DNA of 64,000 bases from CAVSRC01 sp963730325 (GTDB taxonomy: Bacteria; Pseudomonadota; Alphaproteobacteria; Rhizobiales; Kaistiaceae): the NCBI GenBank assembly GCA_963730325.1, contig CAVSRC010000003.1:1-64000 (forward strand), read 5' to 3'. Both the position numbers and the translations under genes were made by a program. The notes beneath the pieces were generated by a model, which saw nothing but the letters and a program-made list of their open reading frames with translations, was not told the origin of the DNA and did no database searches. Positions 27,116-38,666 of this stretch are shown here, piece after piece. Every line of letters begins with the position of its first letter. Position 1 is the stretch's first letter.

Positions 27116-28236
27116 GCCGTCGCTCCCGAAGTCCGGCCGGCAGACGCGCCGGCCGCGACACGCTCTACCACATCGGCGAGGCGTTTGACGGCATCCGGAC
27201 GGCCGCATTTGCGCGACGCCTCGGCCGCCGCACCGAGCCGCACCGGGTCGCTCATCAGCGCCGGCCAGATCCGCAGCGAGGCGCTCGGGCGTCATGTCCT
27301 TCTGCTCGACCATCCAGCCGCCGCCGGCACCGGCCAAAACCAGCGCATTGGCCTTCTGGTCCTGATCGAGCGCGCCGGGCAGCGGCACCATGATCGCCGG
27401 CCGGCCGATCACCGTCAGTTCGGCGACGGTCGAGGCGCCCGAGCGGCTGACGATGAGGTGGCTGTCGGCGGTGCGCTGCGGCAGATCGCGGAAGAAGGGC
27501 TGCAACTCGGCGGCAACGCCGAGATCCGTGTAGGCCGCCGTGACGCGCTCCATGTCCTCCGGCCGGCATTGCTGGACGATGGCAAGACGCCGGCGCAGCG
27601 GCTCCGGCATCAGGGCGACGGCCGGCGGCACCAGATCGGACATGAAGCGGGCGCCCTGGCTGCCGCCGAAGACCAAGAGACGGAAGGGCCCGTCCGCGGC
27701 AAGAGCCGGATAGGGCGTCTCCGCCGCCGCGAGCACCGCCGGCCGCACCGGATTGCCGGTCTGCACGATCTTGGGAGCCACCTTTTCGGTGCCGCGCACC
27801 TGCTGCTGGCTGGTGGCGATCGCCGTGACCCGCGGGGCGAGGAAACCGTTGGCGCGGCCGATGACGGCGTTCTGCTCGTGAATGACGGTCGGCACGCCCC
27901 TGCGGGCGGCGGCGAGCATGGGCGGCAGGGTCGGATAGCCGCCGAAGCCGACGGCAACGGCGGGCTTCAGGCGCCCGATCAGCGACCACGCCTGGACGAT
28001 CCCCCAAGCGAGGCGCAGCACGCCTCTCGCGAAGGCGACCGGGTTCGCGCGTCAACGTCGACGAAGCGATGCGATGGACCTCTTCGGCCGGGAAGTCCTG
28101 TCCATAGGCTTCGACGCGCGTGGTCGGTGGCCAGATGGATGCGCCAGCCGCGGCGTCGAAGCTCCAGGGCCAGCGCCTCGGCCGGAAACAGGTGGCCGCC
28201 GGTGCCACCGGCCGCCAGCAGCGCGATACCGCCCAT
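27112..28236 (-). CDS. murG: MurG glycosyltransferase (three +1 frameshifts)
   Basis: Lipid II synthase, transferring GlcNAc to lipid I at the inner membrane. With three extra bases removed it is about 373 residues, the normal length. It starts MGGIALLAAGGTGGHLFPA (the GGTGGHxxP loop). The breaks are after HLATDH (near 28114-28122, before RVEAYGQDF), after REPGRLRE (28024-28028, before VLRLAWG) and after AADLAG (27258-27266, before LMSDPVRLG). Between them the protein is well conserved, including HEQNAVIGRANGFL, LLVFGGSQGA and RSGASTVAEL. All three shifts are +1 and total one codon. Because MurG is essential, sequence error is the best explanation. Confidence 0.92.
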
Positions 28237-28247
28237 GCCGTCCCCGT

Positions 28248-29409
28248 TCAAACCGGCTTCGGCGCCGGCGGTGGCGTGGCGATGACCCGCCGCACGATGC
28301 GCCGCGGCTCCGGCCCCCGGCGGGTGAGCGACAGCAAGCAGGCCCATGCCGAAGGCGACGGCGACCATCGACGAGCCGCCATAGGAGATGAAGGGCAGCG
28401 TCATGCCCTTGGCCGGGATCATGTTGAGGTTGACCGCCATGTTGATGACCGACTGCACGCCGAAGAGGACCACAAGGCCGGACCCGGCGAGACGCACGAA
28501 GGGGTCCTCCTGGCGGGCCGAGCCGCTGAGGCCGCGCAGCACCACCAGCGCGAAGACCAGCACCAGGGCGATGCACACCAGGATGCCGAACTCCTCCGCC
28601 GCCACCGCGAAGATGAAATCGGTATGGGCGTCGGGGAGCACGCGCTTGACCACGCCCTCGCCCGGCCCCTGCCCGAGCCAGCCGCCATGCATGATGGAAT
28701 CGAGCGCCTTGTCGATCTGGAAGGTGTCGCCCGATTGCGGCGAGATGAAACGGTCGATGCGCGCCGCCACATGCGGCAGCATCACATAGGCGGCGACGGT
28801 GCCGCCCATGGCGGCAAGGCCGAGCGCGGCGATCCAGAACCACGACAGCCCGGCCATGAAGAACAGCGATCCCCATGAAATGGTGATCAGCATGGTCTGG
28901 CCGAAATCCGGCTCGGCGATGAGCAGCGCCGCGACGATGCCGAACAGGATGATGGCGAAGACGTTGCCGGGGATGTCCTGCCGGCGCCGGTTCTCGGAGA
29001 ACAGCCAGGCGGCGACGACGACGAAGGCCGGCTTCATGAACTCGGACGGCTGCACCGACAGGCCGGCGATATCGATCCAGCGCCGGGCGCCCTTCACCTC
29101 GACGCCGATGACGAGCGTCACCATCATCAGCACGATGGCGATGGCGAGCACGATGAGCGCGCCCCGCCGCGCCTGCGCCGGCGTCAGGAACGAGGTGGCG
29201 ATCATCACCGCCAGCGCCGGGAAGAAGAAGGCGATCTGGCGGTCGACGAAATGGAAGCTGTTGTAGCCGAGGCGCTCGGCGACCGCCGGAGTGCCGGCAA
29301 AGCGACAGCACGATGCCGCCCAGCATCAGCACGACGAGCGCACCGAGGAGATATTTGTCCACGGTCCACCACCACTCGGCGAATTGACTGCGATCGGCAC
29401 GGCTGACCA

Positions 29410-29410
<1 letters not shown>
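28248..29410 (-). CDS. ftsW: FtsW lipid II polymerase (two +1 frameshifts)
   Basis: A SEDS-family membrane protein, the division-specific peptidoglycan glycosyltransferase, about 386 residues after correction, with around ten helices. It starts MVSRADRSQFAEWWWTVDKY. A +1 shift in a run of A (29298-29303) separates LGGIVLSL from AGTPAVAERLGYNSF. A second near 28324-28332 separates MGLLAV from TRRGPEPRRIVRRV. Conserved family segments include GVEVKGARRWI, QPSEFMKPA and the PFISYGGSS loop. The ATG overlaps the murD stop by one base (TGATG), and the stop is 11 bases before murG. Confidence 0.92.
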
Positions 29411-30812
<1,402 letters not shown>

Positions 30813-30822
30813 GGCGCGCGCT

Positions 30823-31909
30823 TCACCTGAGCTTCAGCGAGGACAGGCCGATCAGCGCCAGCAGCACGGCGACGATCCAGAAGCGGATGACGATCTGCGA
30901 CTCGGTCCAGCCCAGCTCCTCGAAATGGTGATGGATCGGCGCCATGCGGAAGACGCGCTTGCCGGTCAGCTTGAACGAGGCGACCTGGATGATGACCGAC
31001 AGCGCCTCGACCACGAACAGGCCGCCGACGATGGCGAGCATGATCTCGTGCTTGGTGGCCACGGCGACCGAGCCGAGCAGGCCGCCCAGCGCCAGCGAGC
31101 CGGTATCGCCCATGAAGATCGCCGCCGGCGGCGCATTGAACCACAGGAAGCCAAGGCCGGCGCCGAGCATGGCGCCGCACAGCACCGCCAGCTCGCCGGT
31201 GCCCGGCACGAAGTGGATCTGCAGGTAATCGGCAAACACCGCGTTGCCGGAGAGATAGGCGATGAAGCCGAAGCTCGCCGCCGCGATCATCACCGGCACG
31301 ATGGCCAGACCATCGAGGCCGTCGGTGAGGTTGACGGCGTTGCCGGCGCCGACGACGACGAAGGCGCCGACGGGCACGAAGAACCAGCCGAGATTGAAGA
31401 CCAGGTCCTTGAAGAAGGGAAAGGTGAGCGTGGTCGAAAGCGGCGCCGTGCCGATCAGCGCGAGGATCACGCAGGCGGCGCCGGCGATGCCGAATTCCAG
31501 CGCCAGCCGCGACCTGGCCGAATAGCCCTTGTCGGTCTGCTTGGTGACCTTGAGATAATCGTCGTAGAGCCCGACGAGGCCGAAGGCGATGGTCACCAGC
31601 AGGACGATCCACACATAGACGTTGACGAGGTTGGCCCAGATCAGCGTCGACACGATCAGGCCGGAGAGGATCATCAGCCCGCCCATGGTCGGCGTGCCGG
31701 CCTTGGTCAGCAGGTGGTTCGGCGGCCCGTCGGCGCGGATCGGCTGGCCCTTGCCCTGGCGGATGCGCAGCGCGGAAATGATGATCGGCCCGAACAGGAA
31801 GACGAAGACCAGCGCCGTCATGGTGGCGCCGGCCGTGCGGAAGGTGATGTAGCGGAAGACGTTGAGGACCGAAGCGTGCTCGGACAAGCTCACCAAGGAA
31901 ATAGAGCAT
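30823..31909 (-). CDS. mraY: Phospho-N-acetylmuramoyl-pentapeptide-transferase (one +1 frameshift)
   Basis: Makes lipid I by moving phospho-MurNAc-pentapeptide onto undecaprenyl phosphate in the inner membrane; about 361 residues. It starts MLYFLGEL at ATG 31909. An extra base in CAAG near 31885-31887 then shifts the frame, after which SEHASVLNVFRYITFR continues as in normal MraY. Removing one base restores ELSEHAS exactly. Ten helices are expected. The family motifs GTPTMGG, the acidic LYDDYLK and NLTDGLDGL, and the APIHHHFE loop are intact. The ATG overlaps the murF stop by one base. Confidence 0.95.
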
Positions 31910-33363
31910 CAGGCGCTATCCTGTTCCTGCACGACACCGACGGCGGCCCTGGCAGGAGCGAAGCGCGCCTTGATGGTTTCGACCAGCGGCCCCATGCGGC
32001 TGGCATTGGAACCCTTGACCATGATCACGTCGCCGGGCGCGATGGCCTCGACCACCAGCGGCTCCATGTCGGCCGCCCGTTCGGTATAGCCGCCGTGCAG
32101 GCGCACCGGTAGCGCATCCCACAGCGAACGCATCAGCGGACCGACCAGGAAGACGGCATCGACATCCGCCTCGGCCAGCGGCGCGGCAAGCCCGGCATGC
32201 ATGGCCTCCGCCCCGCGGCCGAGCTCCAGCATATCGCCGAGGATGGCGATGCGCCGCCCGTTGCGCCCGGGCTCGGCCTGGCCGAGCAGCGCGATGGCCG
32301 CGCTCATCGAGGCCGGATTGGCGTTGTAGCTCTCGTCGATCAGCATCGCCGTGCCGCCCGGCACCCGCAGTTCCTGGCGCTGGCCGCGGCCCTTGCCGGC
32401 GGAGAGCTTGGCGAGCGCCAGCGCCGCGCGGGCGAGATCGCCGCCGAGCAGCGCGACAGCGGCAAGCACGGCCAGGCTGTTCTGCACGAGATGGCGGCCG
32501 GGCGCGCCGAGCTTGTAGGAGACCTCCTCGCCGAGCACCGTGGCCGCGATGCAGGAGACGTTCTCCTTGAGTTTGGCGGCGGTGAGCCGCACCTCGGCGT
32601 CCTCATGCTCGCCGAAGCCGACGATGCGTTCGACGCCGGCCTCGCGGGCAAGTGCGGCCAGCAGGTCGTAGTGCGGGTTGTCGCGATTGATGATCGCTGC
32701 CCCGCCCGGCTCGACGCCTGAGAAGATCTCCGCCTTGGCGCGGGCGATCCCCTCCACGTCCTTGAAATATTCGAGATGGACCGGCTCGACCGTGGTGACG
32801 ATCGCCACATGCGGGCGCACCATGCGCGTCAGCGGCTCGATCTCGCCGGCATGGTTCATGCCGATCTCGAAGATGCCGTATTCGGCCTCGCGCGGCATGC
32901 GGGCGAGCGTCAGCGGCACGCCCCAGTGATTGTTGAACGAGGCCGGCGAATAATGGACGGCGCCGCCGGGCGCCAGCGCCGTTGCCAGCATCTCCTTGGT
33001 TGTGGTCTTGCCGACGCTGCCGGTGATCGCGGCGATGCGCGCATGGCTGCGCAGGCGCGCGGCGACACCGACGCCGGTGAGCGCGCCGAGCACGTCGTCG
33101 GCAACGGTGAGCGAGGCGGTGATGCGGCCGAGCGCGGCCAGGCGATCCTCGCTGACGACGGCAGTGGCGGCACCGGCGGCAAGCGCGATCGAGACGAAGT
33201 CGTGCCCGTCATGCTTGTCGCCGTGAATGGCGAAGAAGGCCTCGCCCGGCTTTATCGTGCGGCTGTCGATGGAGATGCCGGAAACGGTCTCGGGCACCGG
33301 ACCCAGCGGCCGGCCGCCGGTCGCCGCGAGGAAGGTCTCCCAGCTCCACAGCGGCGCGCTCAT
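31909..33363 (-). CDS. murF: UDP-MurNAc-tripeptide--D-alanyl-D-alanine ligase
   Basis: An intact 484-residue Mur ligase that adds D-Ala-D-Ala, the product of Ddl encoded nearby, to complete the pentapeptide precursor. Marks are GISIDSRTIKPGEAFFAI in the N-terminal domain, the ATP loop ITGSVGKTTTKEM, SFNNHWGVPLTL, EIGMNHAGEIE, and IDESYNANPASMSAAI at the start of the third domain. Its ATG overlaps the end of murE by four bases (ATGA) and its stop overlaps the mraY ATG, so it is tightly embedded in the operon. Confidence 0.96.
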   Translation of the reverse strand: MSAPLWSWETFLAATGGRPLGPVPETVSGISIDSRTIKPGEAFFAIHGDKHDGHDFVSIALAAGAATAVVSEDRLAALGRITASLTVADDVLGALTGVGVAARLRSHARIAAITGSVGKTTTKEMLATALAPGGAVHYSPASFNNHWGVPLTLARMPREAEYGIFEIGMNHAGEIEPLTRMVRPHVAIVTTVEPVHLEYFKDVEGIARAKAEIFSGVEPGGAAIINRDNPHYDLLAALAREAGVERIVGFGEHEDAEVRLTAAKLKENVSCIAATVLGEEVSYKLGAPGRHLVQNSLAVLAAVALLGGDLARAALALAKLSAGKGRGQRQELRVPGGTAMLIDESYNANPASMSAAIALLGQAEPGRNGRRIAILGDMLELGRGAEAMHAGLAAPLAEADVDAVFLVGPLMRSLWDALPVRLHGGYTERAADMEPLVVEAIAPGDVIMVKGSNASRMGPLVETIKARFAPARAAVGVVQEQDSA

Positions 33364-34826
33364 GCAACCTCCCCGGCGAGCGCCGCTGCCACCGCTTCGT
33401 GGTCGGAAAAGGGGATCTTGCGATCGCCGACGATCTGGCCGGTCTCGTGGCCCTTGCCGGCGACACAGAGCACGTCGTTGGGGCCGAGCATGGCGACGGC
33501 GCGGGCGATCGCCTCGCCACGGTCGCCGATCTCGACGGCACCGGGCGCCGCAACCATGATCGCCCTGCGGATCGCGGCCGGGTCCTCCGAGCGCGGATTG
33601 TCGTCGGTGACGATCGCCACATCGGCATTTTCGGCGGCGGCCCTGCCCATCAGCGGCCGCTTGCCGGTATCGCGGTCGCCGCCGGCGCCGAAGACGACGA
33701 CGAGGCGGCCGCGGGTCATGGGGCGCAGCGCCTGGAGCGCGCTCACCAGAGCGTCGGGCTTGTGGGCATAATCGACGAAGACGAGCGCGCCGTTCCGCTT
33801 GTGGCCGACAAGCTCCAGCCGGCCGGGCGCGCCTTCGAGAGTGGCGAGCGCGTCGATGGCGGCCTCGGGCGCGATGCCGGCGCCGATGGCAAGGCCGGCG
33901 GCGACCAGCGCATTCGACGCCTGGAAGGCGCCGGCAAGCGGCAGGAGAAGATCGCGCCTGACCCCGAAGGCGGAGAGCCGCAGGCGCTGGTGGAGCCCCT
34001 CGGCGGCGAGGCCGAGGAAACGGATTTCGCTGCCCGCCCAGCCGATGCGGATGAGGTTCTGGCCGCGCTTTTCGGCGACCCGGGCGACGTCGGCAGCGCG
34101 CGCGCCGTCCATGTCGATCACCGCGGTCCCGTCGGCCGGCAGGATGTCGGTGAACAGACGCAGCTTGGCGGCGAGATAGGCTTCCACCGTCGGGTGGTAG
34201 TCCATGTGGTCGCGGCCGAGATTGGTGAAGCCGGCGGCGGCGATGCGGATGCCATCGAGGCGATGCTGGTCGAGACCGTGGCTGGAAGCCTCCAGCGCCG
34301 CGTGGGTGACCCCGTCGGCGGCCAGCCGATCGAGTTCGGCATGCAGCGCCACCGGGTCGGGCGTGGTCAGGCTGCCATATTCGGTGCGTCCGCCGGTGAC
34401 CACGCCGATGGTGCCGAGGCTCGCCGCCTCATAGCCCGCGGTGCCGAAGATCTGGCGCGCGAAGGCGGCGACCGAGGTCTTGCCGCTGGTGCCGGTGACG
34501 GCGACGAGATGGTCGGGCTGGCGCGGATAAAGGCGCGCCGCCATCAAAGCCAGCGCCCGGCGCGGCTCGTCGGCGCGCACGACCGCGGCCTCGGCCGGCA
34601 GATCGAGCTCGGCCCCCGCCCCCGCCAGTACGGCGGCCGCGCCGCGGCGAACCGCTTCGCCGGCAAAGCGGGCGCCGTCGGCGGTGCTGCCCGGCAGCGC
34701 CGCGAACAGATCGCCCGGCGCAACCTTGCGGCTGTCGGCCGAGAGCCCGCCGATCTCGATTGCCCCGATGCCAGTGGAAAGCGTCAGTCCGGCAGCTGCG
34801 GCAAGTTCTCCAAGTTGCATCGACAC
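33360..34826 (-). CDS. murE: UDP-MurNAc-L-Ala-D-Glu--meso-diaminopimelate ligase
   Basis: An intact 488-residue Mur ligase that adds the third residue of the stem peptide. The ATP loop is AVTGTSGKTSVAAF (about 110-123), with SSHGLDQHRLDG and FTNLGRDHMDYHPTVEAYLAAK following. The C-terminal domain has VDYAHKPDALVSAL and the motif DDNPRSEDP, the DNPR signature of enzymes that use meso-diaminopimelate rather than lysine. ftsI precedes it by 52 bases and murF overlaps its end. Confidence 0.96.
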   Translation of the reverse strand: MSMQLGELAAAAGLTLSTGIGAIEIGGLSADSRKVAPGDLFAALPGSTADGARFAGEAVRRGAAAVLAGAGAELDLPAEAAVVRADEPRRALALMAARLYPRQPDHLVAVTGTSGKTSVAAFARQIFGTAGYEAASLGTIGVVTGGRTEYGSLTTPDPVALHAELDRLAADGVTHAALEASSHGLDQHRLDGIRIAAAGFTNLGRDHMDYHPTVEAYLAAKLRLFTDILPADGTAVIDMDGARAADVARVAEKRGQNLIRIGWAGSEIRFLGLAAEGLHQRLRLSAFGVRRDLLLPLAGAFQASNALVAAGLAIGAGIAPEAAIDALATLEGAPGRLELVGHKRNGALVFVDYAHKPDALVSALQALRPMTRGRLVVVFGAGGDRDTGKRPLMGRAAAENADVAIVTDDNPRSEDPAAIRRAIMVAAPGAVEIGDRGEAIARAVAMLGPNDVLCVAGKGHETGQIVGDRKIPFSDHEAVAAALAGEVA

Positions 34827-34878
34827 CCAGGTCGTCCGGTTGTGCGTTTCATGCGCCGCATCGTCTACCGCGGCCGGT

Positions 34879-36606
34879 TCAGTTGGACACTAACAAAGAC
34901 TCGACCCCCTCGTCCTTGCGTGGCTCGACCCCGAGCAAGGCCGCCGAGCGCCGGATGATGGCGCCCACCGTCGGAGCCGCATTGGAACCCGCCGTCGTGC
35001 CGCCACCCTCTTTCGCCCGCTGAGGATCGTCAAGCATCACCAGCACCACGTATTGCGGGTCGTCAATCGGGAAGGCGGCCAGGAAAGAATTGAGCCGGGC
35101 TGTGTCAGAATAACGGCCGTTGACGACTTTCTGGGCCGTGCCGGTCTTGCCGCCGACCATGTAGCCGGGGACGGCCGCCCGCCGGCCGGACCCCTTGAGA
35201 ACGTTGAGACGGAGGAGATAGCGCAGGTCGGTGCTGACCTGGGGCTTGACCACCCGCACCGCCATCTCCCTGGCCGCGGCCGCGCTGCGCGGCTCGAAGG
35301 TCGGCGGGATCAGCCAGCCGCCATTGACCAGCGCCGCGTCGGCCACCGCCGTCTGCATGGGGGTGACGGCGAGGCCCTGGCCGAAGGCGATGTTCATCGT
35401 CGTGAGATCGGTCCAGCGCCGTGGCAGGATGGGCGAGGCCACCTCCGGCAGGTCGGTCTTGAGCGTCGTCGTCAGGCCGAAGCGCTTGAGATACGCCTGC
35501 TCGCCGGCGGTGCCGACCTTCATCGCCATGTGGGCGGCGCCGATGTTGGACGAATAGATGAAGACCTCGGGCACGGTGAGCGGGCGGTACTTGCCGTGGA
35601 AATCGTGGATGGTGAAGCCGCCGGCATGGATCGGCTTGCTGGCGTCGATGACGTCGCCCATCTTCACCGCGCCGCTGTCGAGCGCCATGGCGAAGGTGAA
35701 GCTCTTGAACACCGAACCGAGCTCATAGGCGCCGGCCGTCATGCGGTTGAGCCGGTCGGGCTTGTGGGCATCGACCGGATCGTTGGGATCGTAGTCGGGC
35801 AGCGACGCCATCGCCAGGACTTCGCCGGTATGCGCGTTGAGTACGACGCCGGCGGCGCCGAGCGCACTGTACTTGGCCATCGCGTTGGCGAGCTCGTCGC
35901 GCACGATGTGCTGGACGCGCACGTCGATCGACAGCGGCACCGGCTCGAGGTCGCCGCCGCGCGCGAAGCCGGCCGCGTGCAGATCGCCGAGCCCGTGGTC
36001 GTCGATGTATTTCTCCATGCCGGCAATGCCCTGGTTGTCGATGTTGACCAGGCCGAGGAGATGCGAGGCCAGCGGCCCGCCGGGATAGAAGCGGCGCTTC
36101 TCGCTGAGGAAGCCGATACCGGGAATGCCGAGCGAATGGATCTGGCGCTGCTGCTCGGGCGTGATCTCGCGCTTGATCCAGGCGAAGCCGGCATTGGTCG
36201 ACAGCCTGGCGCGCAGCGAGCTGGCATTGAGGTCGGGCAGCACGCTGGTGATCAGTTCGGTCGCCTCGTCGGGATCGAGAATGTTGCGCGGTTCGGCATA
36301 GAGCGACGACATGGTGATGTCGGTCGCCAGGATCTCGCCGTTGCGATCGACGATGTCCGGCCGGCTGGTGGCCATGGCGGTGTTGGGATCGTAACCGCTG
36401 CCGCCGGCCGGCGTATCGAGGCCGAAGAGGACCAGCCGCCCGATGAGGGCGAGATAGGCCAGCGCGAAGACGACGACGACGACGCGGATGCGCCGGCGCA
36501 CCGGATCGCCGGAGACGGCGACGGGCTGCCTGAGGGCGCTGCGGCTGCGCGCCTGCCTGACGCGCGGCTCCGGGATCGGGCTTGCCTGTTGCTCAATCGC
36601 GGCCAT
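34879..36606 (-). CDS. ftsI: Division-specific penicillin-binding protein 3 (FtsI)
   Basis: A 575-residue class B transpeptidase that cross-links septal peptidoglycan together with FtsW. A short basic cytoplasmic tail and one membrane helix (about 38-58) are followed by the pedestal domain with RPDIVDRNGEILATD and by the penicillin-binding domain. Catalytic motifs are SVFKSF (the SxxK serine), SSN in IYSSNIGAAHMA, and KTGT in VGGKTGTAQ. The length is normal. It lies between ftsL (33 bases upstream) and murE. Confidence 0.96.
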   Translation of the reverse strand: MAAIEQQASPIPEPRVRQARSRSALRQPVAVSGDPVRRRIRVVVVVFALAYLALIGRLVLFGLDTPAGGSGYDPNTAMATSRPDIVDRNGEILATDITMSSLYAEPRNILDPDEATELITSVLPDLNASSLRARLSTNAGFAWIKREITPEQQRQIHSLGIPGIGFLSEKRRFYPGGPLASHLLGLVNIDNQGIAGMEKYIDDHGLGDLHAAGFARGGDLEPVPLSIDVRVQHIVRDELANAMAKYSALGAAGVVLNAHTGEVLAMASLPDYDPNDPVDAHKPDRLNRMTAGAYELGSVFKSFTFAMALDSGAVKMGDVIDASKPIHAGGFTIHDFHGKYRPLTVPEVFIYSSNIGAAHMAMKVGTAGEQAYLKRFGLTTTLKTDLPEVASPILPRRWTDLTTMNIAFGQGLAVTPMQTAVADAALVNGGWLIPPTFEPRSAAAAREMAVRVVKPQVSTDLRYLLRLNVLKGSGRRAAVPGYMVGGKTGTAQKVVNGRYSDTARLNSFLAAFPIDDPQYVVLVMLDDPQRAKEGGGTTAGSNAAPTVGAIIRRSAALLGVEPRKDEGVESLLVSN

Positions 36607-36638
36607 GAGGTATGCCGTCTCGCTCCCTGTCTGCCGGC

Positions 36639-36995
36639 CTAGCGGATCTCGACCGGCGCCTGTGCCGCGATGCGCGCCAGTCTTTCGGCCGTCTTGTCGT
36701 CAATGGTGACCGGCTTCAGCGGGATCTCGTCGATGGTGGCGATCTGCTCCGGCGAGAACGACTGAAGCTGGAAATGGTCGGCGTATTTCTCGATCGTTGC
36801 CTGCAGGCGCGCGGGCTGCGTCAGCAGGCTCCACTCGGCCTTGAGCAGGACGATCTGGTTCTTTTCCTTGGCGATCGCGGATTGCAGCGTGGCGACCCGC
36901 TCGGCGGCAAGCTCCGTCCTGTGCTTCATGTCGTAGGTGACCGCCGCGCCGACGAGCATCGCCGCCAGCAGGATGAGGTTGAAGACGCGACCCAT
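36639..36995 (-). CDS. ftsL: Cell division protein FtsL
   Basis: A 118-residue bitopic membrane protein: a hydrophobic segment at residues 2-22 (FNLILLAAMLVGAAVTYDMKH) and then a periplasmic coiled coil (ERVATLQSAIAKEKNQIVLLKAEWSLLTQPARLQ). FtsL forms a complex with FtsQ and FtsB that activates FtsW-FtsI. The sequence WSLLTQPARLQATIEKY is conserved among alphaproteobacterial FtsL proteins. The position between rsmH (3 bases away) and ftsI is standard. No ftsB was seen here. Confidence 0.92.
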   Translation of the reverse strand: MGRVFNLILLAAMLVGAAVTYDMKHRTELAAERVATLQSAIAKEKNQIVLLKAEWSLLTQPARLQATIEKYADHFQLQSFSPEQIATIDEIPLKPVTIDDKTAERLARIAAQAPVEIR

Positions 36996-36998
36996 GAC

Positions 36999-38036
36999 TC
37001 ACACTCCCTCGACGAAATCGGGCAGCGACGGCACGCCGAGCGCTTCGGGCGCCAGCGGCCGCGCCGGCGCCGCGGTGCGCCGGGCTGCCCTGAGACGCGC
37101 CGAGCGGGCGCGCGGATTGGCGGCGGTCTCCGCCGTGCCCGGTGTGACGGCGCCGCGCTGAAGCAGGCTGAAGGTCGGCTCGGCAACCGCTACGTCCGGC
37201 CGATGGCGCGAGGCGCCGCTCTGCGTCGCCGAGCGATCGGCGAGGAACCGCTTGACGATGCGGTCCTCCAGCGAATGGAAGGAGACGACCACCAGCCGCC
37301 CACCCTCGCCCAAGATGCGCTCGGAGGCGGCAAGCGCCTCGGCCAGTTCCTCCAGCTCGCGATTGACGAAGATACGCAGCGCCTGAAAGGTGCGCGTCGC
37401 CGGATGGATGGCCTGGTCGCGCCGGCCGCCGACGGCGCGGGCGACGATATTGGCGAGTTCGAGCGTGCCGGTGAGCGGCTTCTCCGCCCGCGCCCGGTCG
37501 ATGGCCGCGGCCACGGCGCGCGCCTTCTTCTCCTCGCCGAGCACGGCGATGACCCGCGCCAGCGCCTGTCTCTCCATGCGGTTGACCACGTCGGCCGCGC
37601 TCGGCCCCTCGCGCCCCATGCGCATGTCGAGCGGCCCCTCGCTGCGGAAGGAGAAGCCGCGCGACGCCGTATCGACCTGCATGGAGGAGACGCCGATATC
37701 GAGCACCACGCCGTCGACACGCTCGCGGCCGTGGGCGCGGGCGATCGCGTCGAGCGCCGAGAAGCGGCCCTCGGCGAGCGTCAGCCGGCCGCCGGCCGCG
37801 CGCGCGAGATCGGCGCCGCCGGCAATCGCCGTGGGATCGCGGTCGATGGCGATGACGTCGGCACCGTGGGCGAGAAGGGCGGCGCTGTAGCCGCCCGCCC
37901 CGAAAGTGCCGTCGATGAAGATGCCACCGGCGCCGGGCGCGAGGAAGCGAACAACCTCCTCGATCATTACGGGGACGTGACGGGCCAGTCCGCCAGCAGC
38001 GTCGGTCGCGTCAACGCCGCTGCCCGCCGTATTCAT
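36999..38036 (-). CDS. rsmH: 16S rRNA (cytosine1402-N4)-methyltransferase
   Basis: A 345-residue SAM-dependent methyltransferase (MraW) that modifies C1402 in the decoding centre of 16S rRNA. The SAM site is in FIDGTFGAGGYSAALLA (about 38-54) with VIAIDRDPTAIA after it, followed by VDGVVLDIGVSSMQVDTASRGF. The end includes SFHSLEDRIVKRFL. ATG 38036 overlaps the mraZ stop by four bases (ATGA), giving the normal family start (RHVPVMIEEVV near residue 19). It is the second gene of the cluster. Confidence 0.96.
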   Translation of the reverse strand: MNTAGSGVDATDAAGGLARHVPVMIEEVVRFLAPGAGGIFIDGTFGAGGYSAALLAHGADVIAIDRDPTAIAGGADLARAAGGRLTLAEGRFSALDAIARAHGRERVDGVVLDIGVSSMQVDTASRGFSFRSEGPLDMRMGREGPSAADVVNRMERQALARVIAVLGEEKKARAVAAAIDRARAEKPLTGTLELANIVARAVGGRRDQAIHPATRTFQALRIFVNRELEELAEALAASERILGEGGRLVVVSFHSLEDRIVKRFLADRSATQSGASRHRPDVAVAEPTFSLLQRGAVTPGTAETAANPRARSARLRAARRTAAPARPLAPEALGVPSLPDFVEGV

Positions 38037-38515
38037 TCCCCCGTCCTCTGATTCGCGCCCGGCGCGCGGTGCCCTGGTGCCAGGCGTTTTCGCAGGTCGC
38101 GCAACCGGTTCTTGGCCTCTTCCCGGTAGGCTGCGAAACGCTCCGGCTCCCAGATCTGAAACTTGTAGCCCTGGCCGACAAAGGTGACCCGGTCGCTGAT
38201 GCCGGCATGGGCCTTGATCGTGTCGGTGAGGACGACGCGGCCGTCCTGATCGATCCTGAGGATCTCGCTGTCGCCGATCAGCGTCGTCGACAAGAGCTCG
38301 TGATCCTCGGAGAAGGGTTCGAAATTGGCGATGCTGGCGCCGATCACCTGACGCAGGCGCGTGCCGCCGGCGTCGATCGCCTGCTGGTCCAGCGTCGGGC
38401 AGCAATAGAGACCGTCGAATCCATCCACCGCCAGCACCGCCCGGAACGGCGCCGGGATCGACACGCGACCCTTGGCGTCCAGCCGGTTGATGAAGGTGGA
38501 AACGAACTCGTCCAT
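38033..38515 (-). CDS. mraZ: Transcriptional regulator MraZ
   Basis: A 160-residue protein with two SpoVT/AbrB-like MraZ domains: FINRLDAKGRVSIPAPFR (about 8-25) and the second repeat ILRIDQDGRVVLTDTIKAHAG. MraZ binds repeats upstream of its own gene and represses the dcw operon. Matching repeats are found here at 38667-38700, about 150-185 bases before the ATG. ATG 38515 is the conserved start; an upstream extension to 38566 overlaps a repeat-like stretch and is not used. Confidence 0.95.
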   Translation of the reverse strand: MDEFVSTFINRLDAKGRVSIPAPFRAVLAVDGFDGLYCCPTLDQQAIDAGGTRLRQVIGASIANFEPFSEDHELLSTTLIGDSEILRIDQDGRVVLTDTIKAHAGISDRVTFVGQGYKFQIWEPERFAAYREEAKNRLRDLRKRLAPGHRAPGANQRTGE

Positions 38516-38666
38516 CGCCCTTGCCCGCCTCGCCCGGCAGGCACCCGCGCCCGCCGATCGTGTCATCCCGGCAGAACCGGCGATGAGCCGGCCGGAAGGC
38601 CCTGGCGCGCTTCATGACGACCCCCGCGCTGTCGGCCGGTTGACCGGCAATGTGCCGGCCTGCTTC

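Noticed and set aside
25703..28021. An apparent MurG-MurC fusion protein
   Set aside because: It arises from the +1 shift near 27258-27266 in murG; the other frame gives a normal murG end with ATGA overlap to murC.
38560..38640. A further composite palindrome upstream of mraZ
   Set aside because: Only GTCATCCCGGC and CCGGCCGG fragments are present without an inverse outer end, so I do not call it an element.
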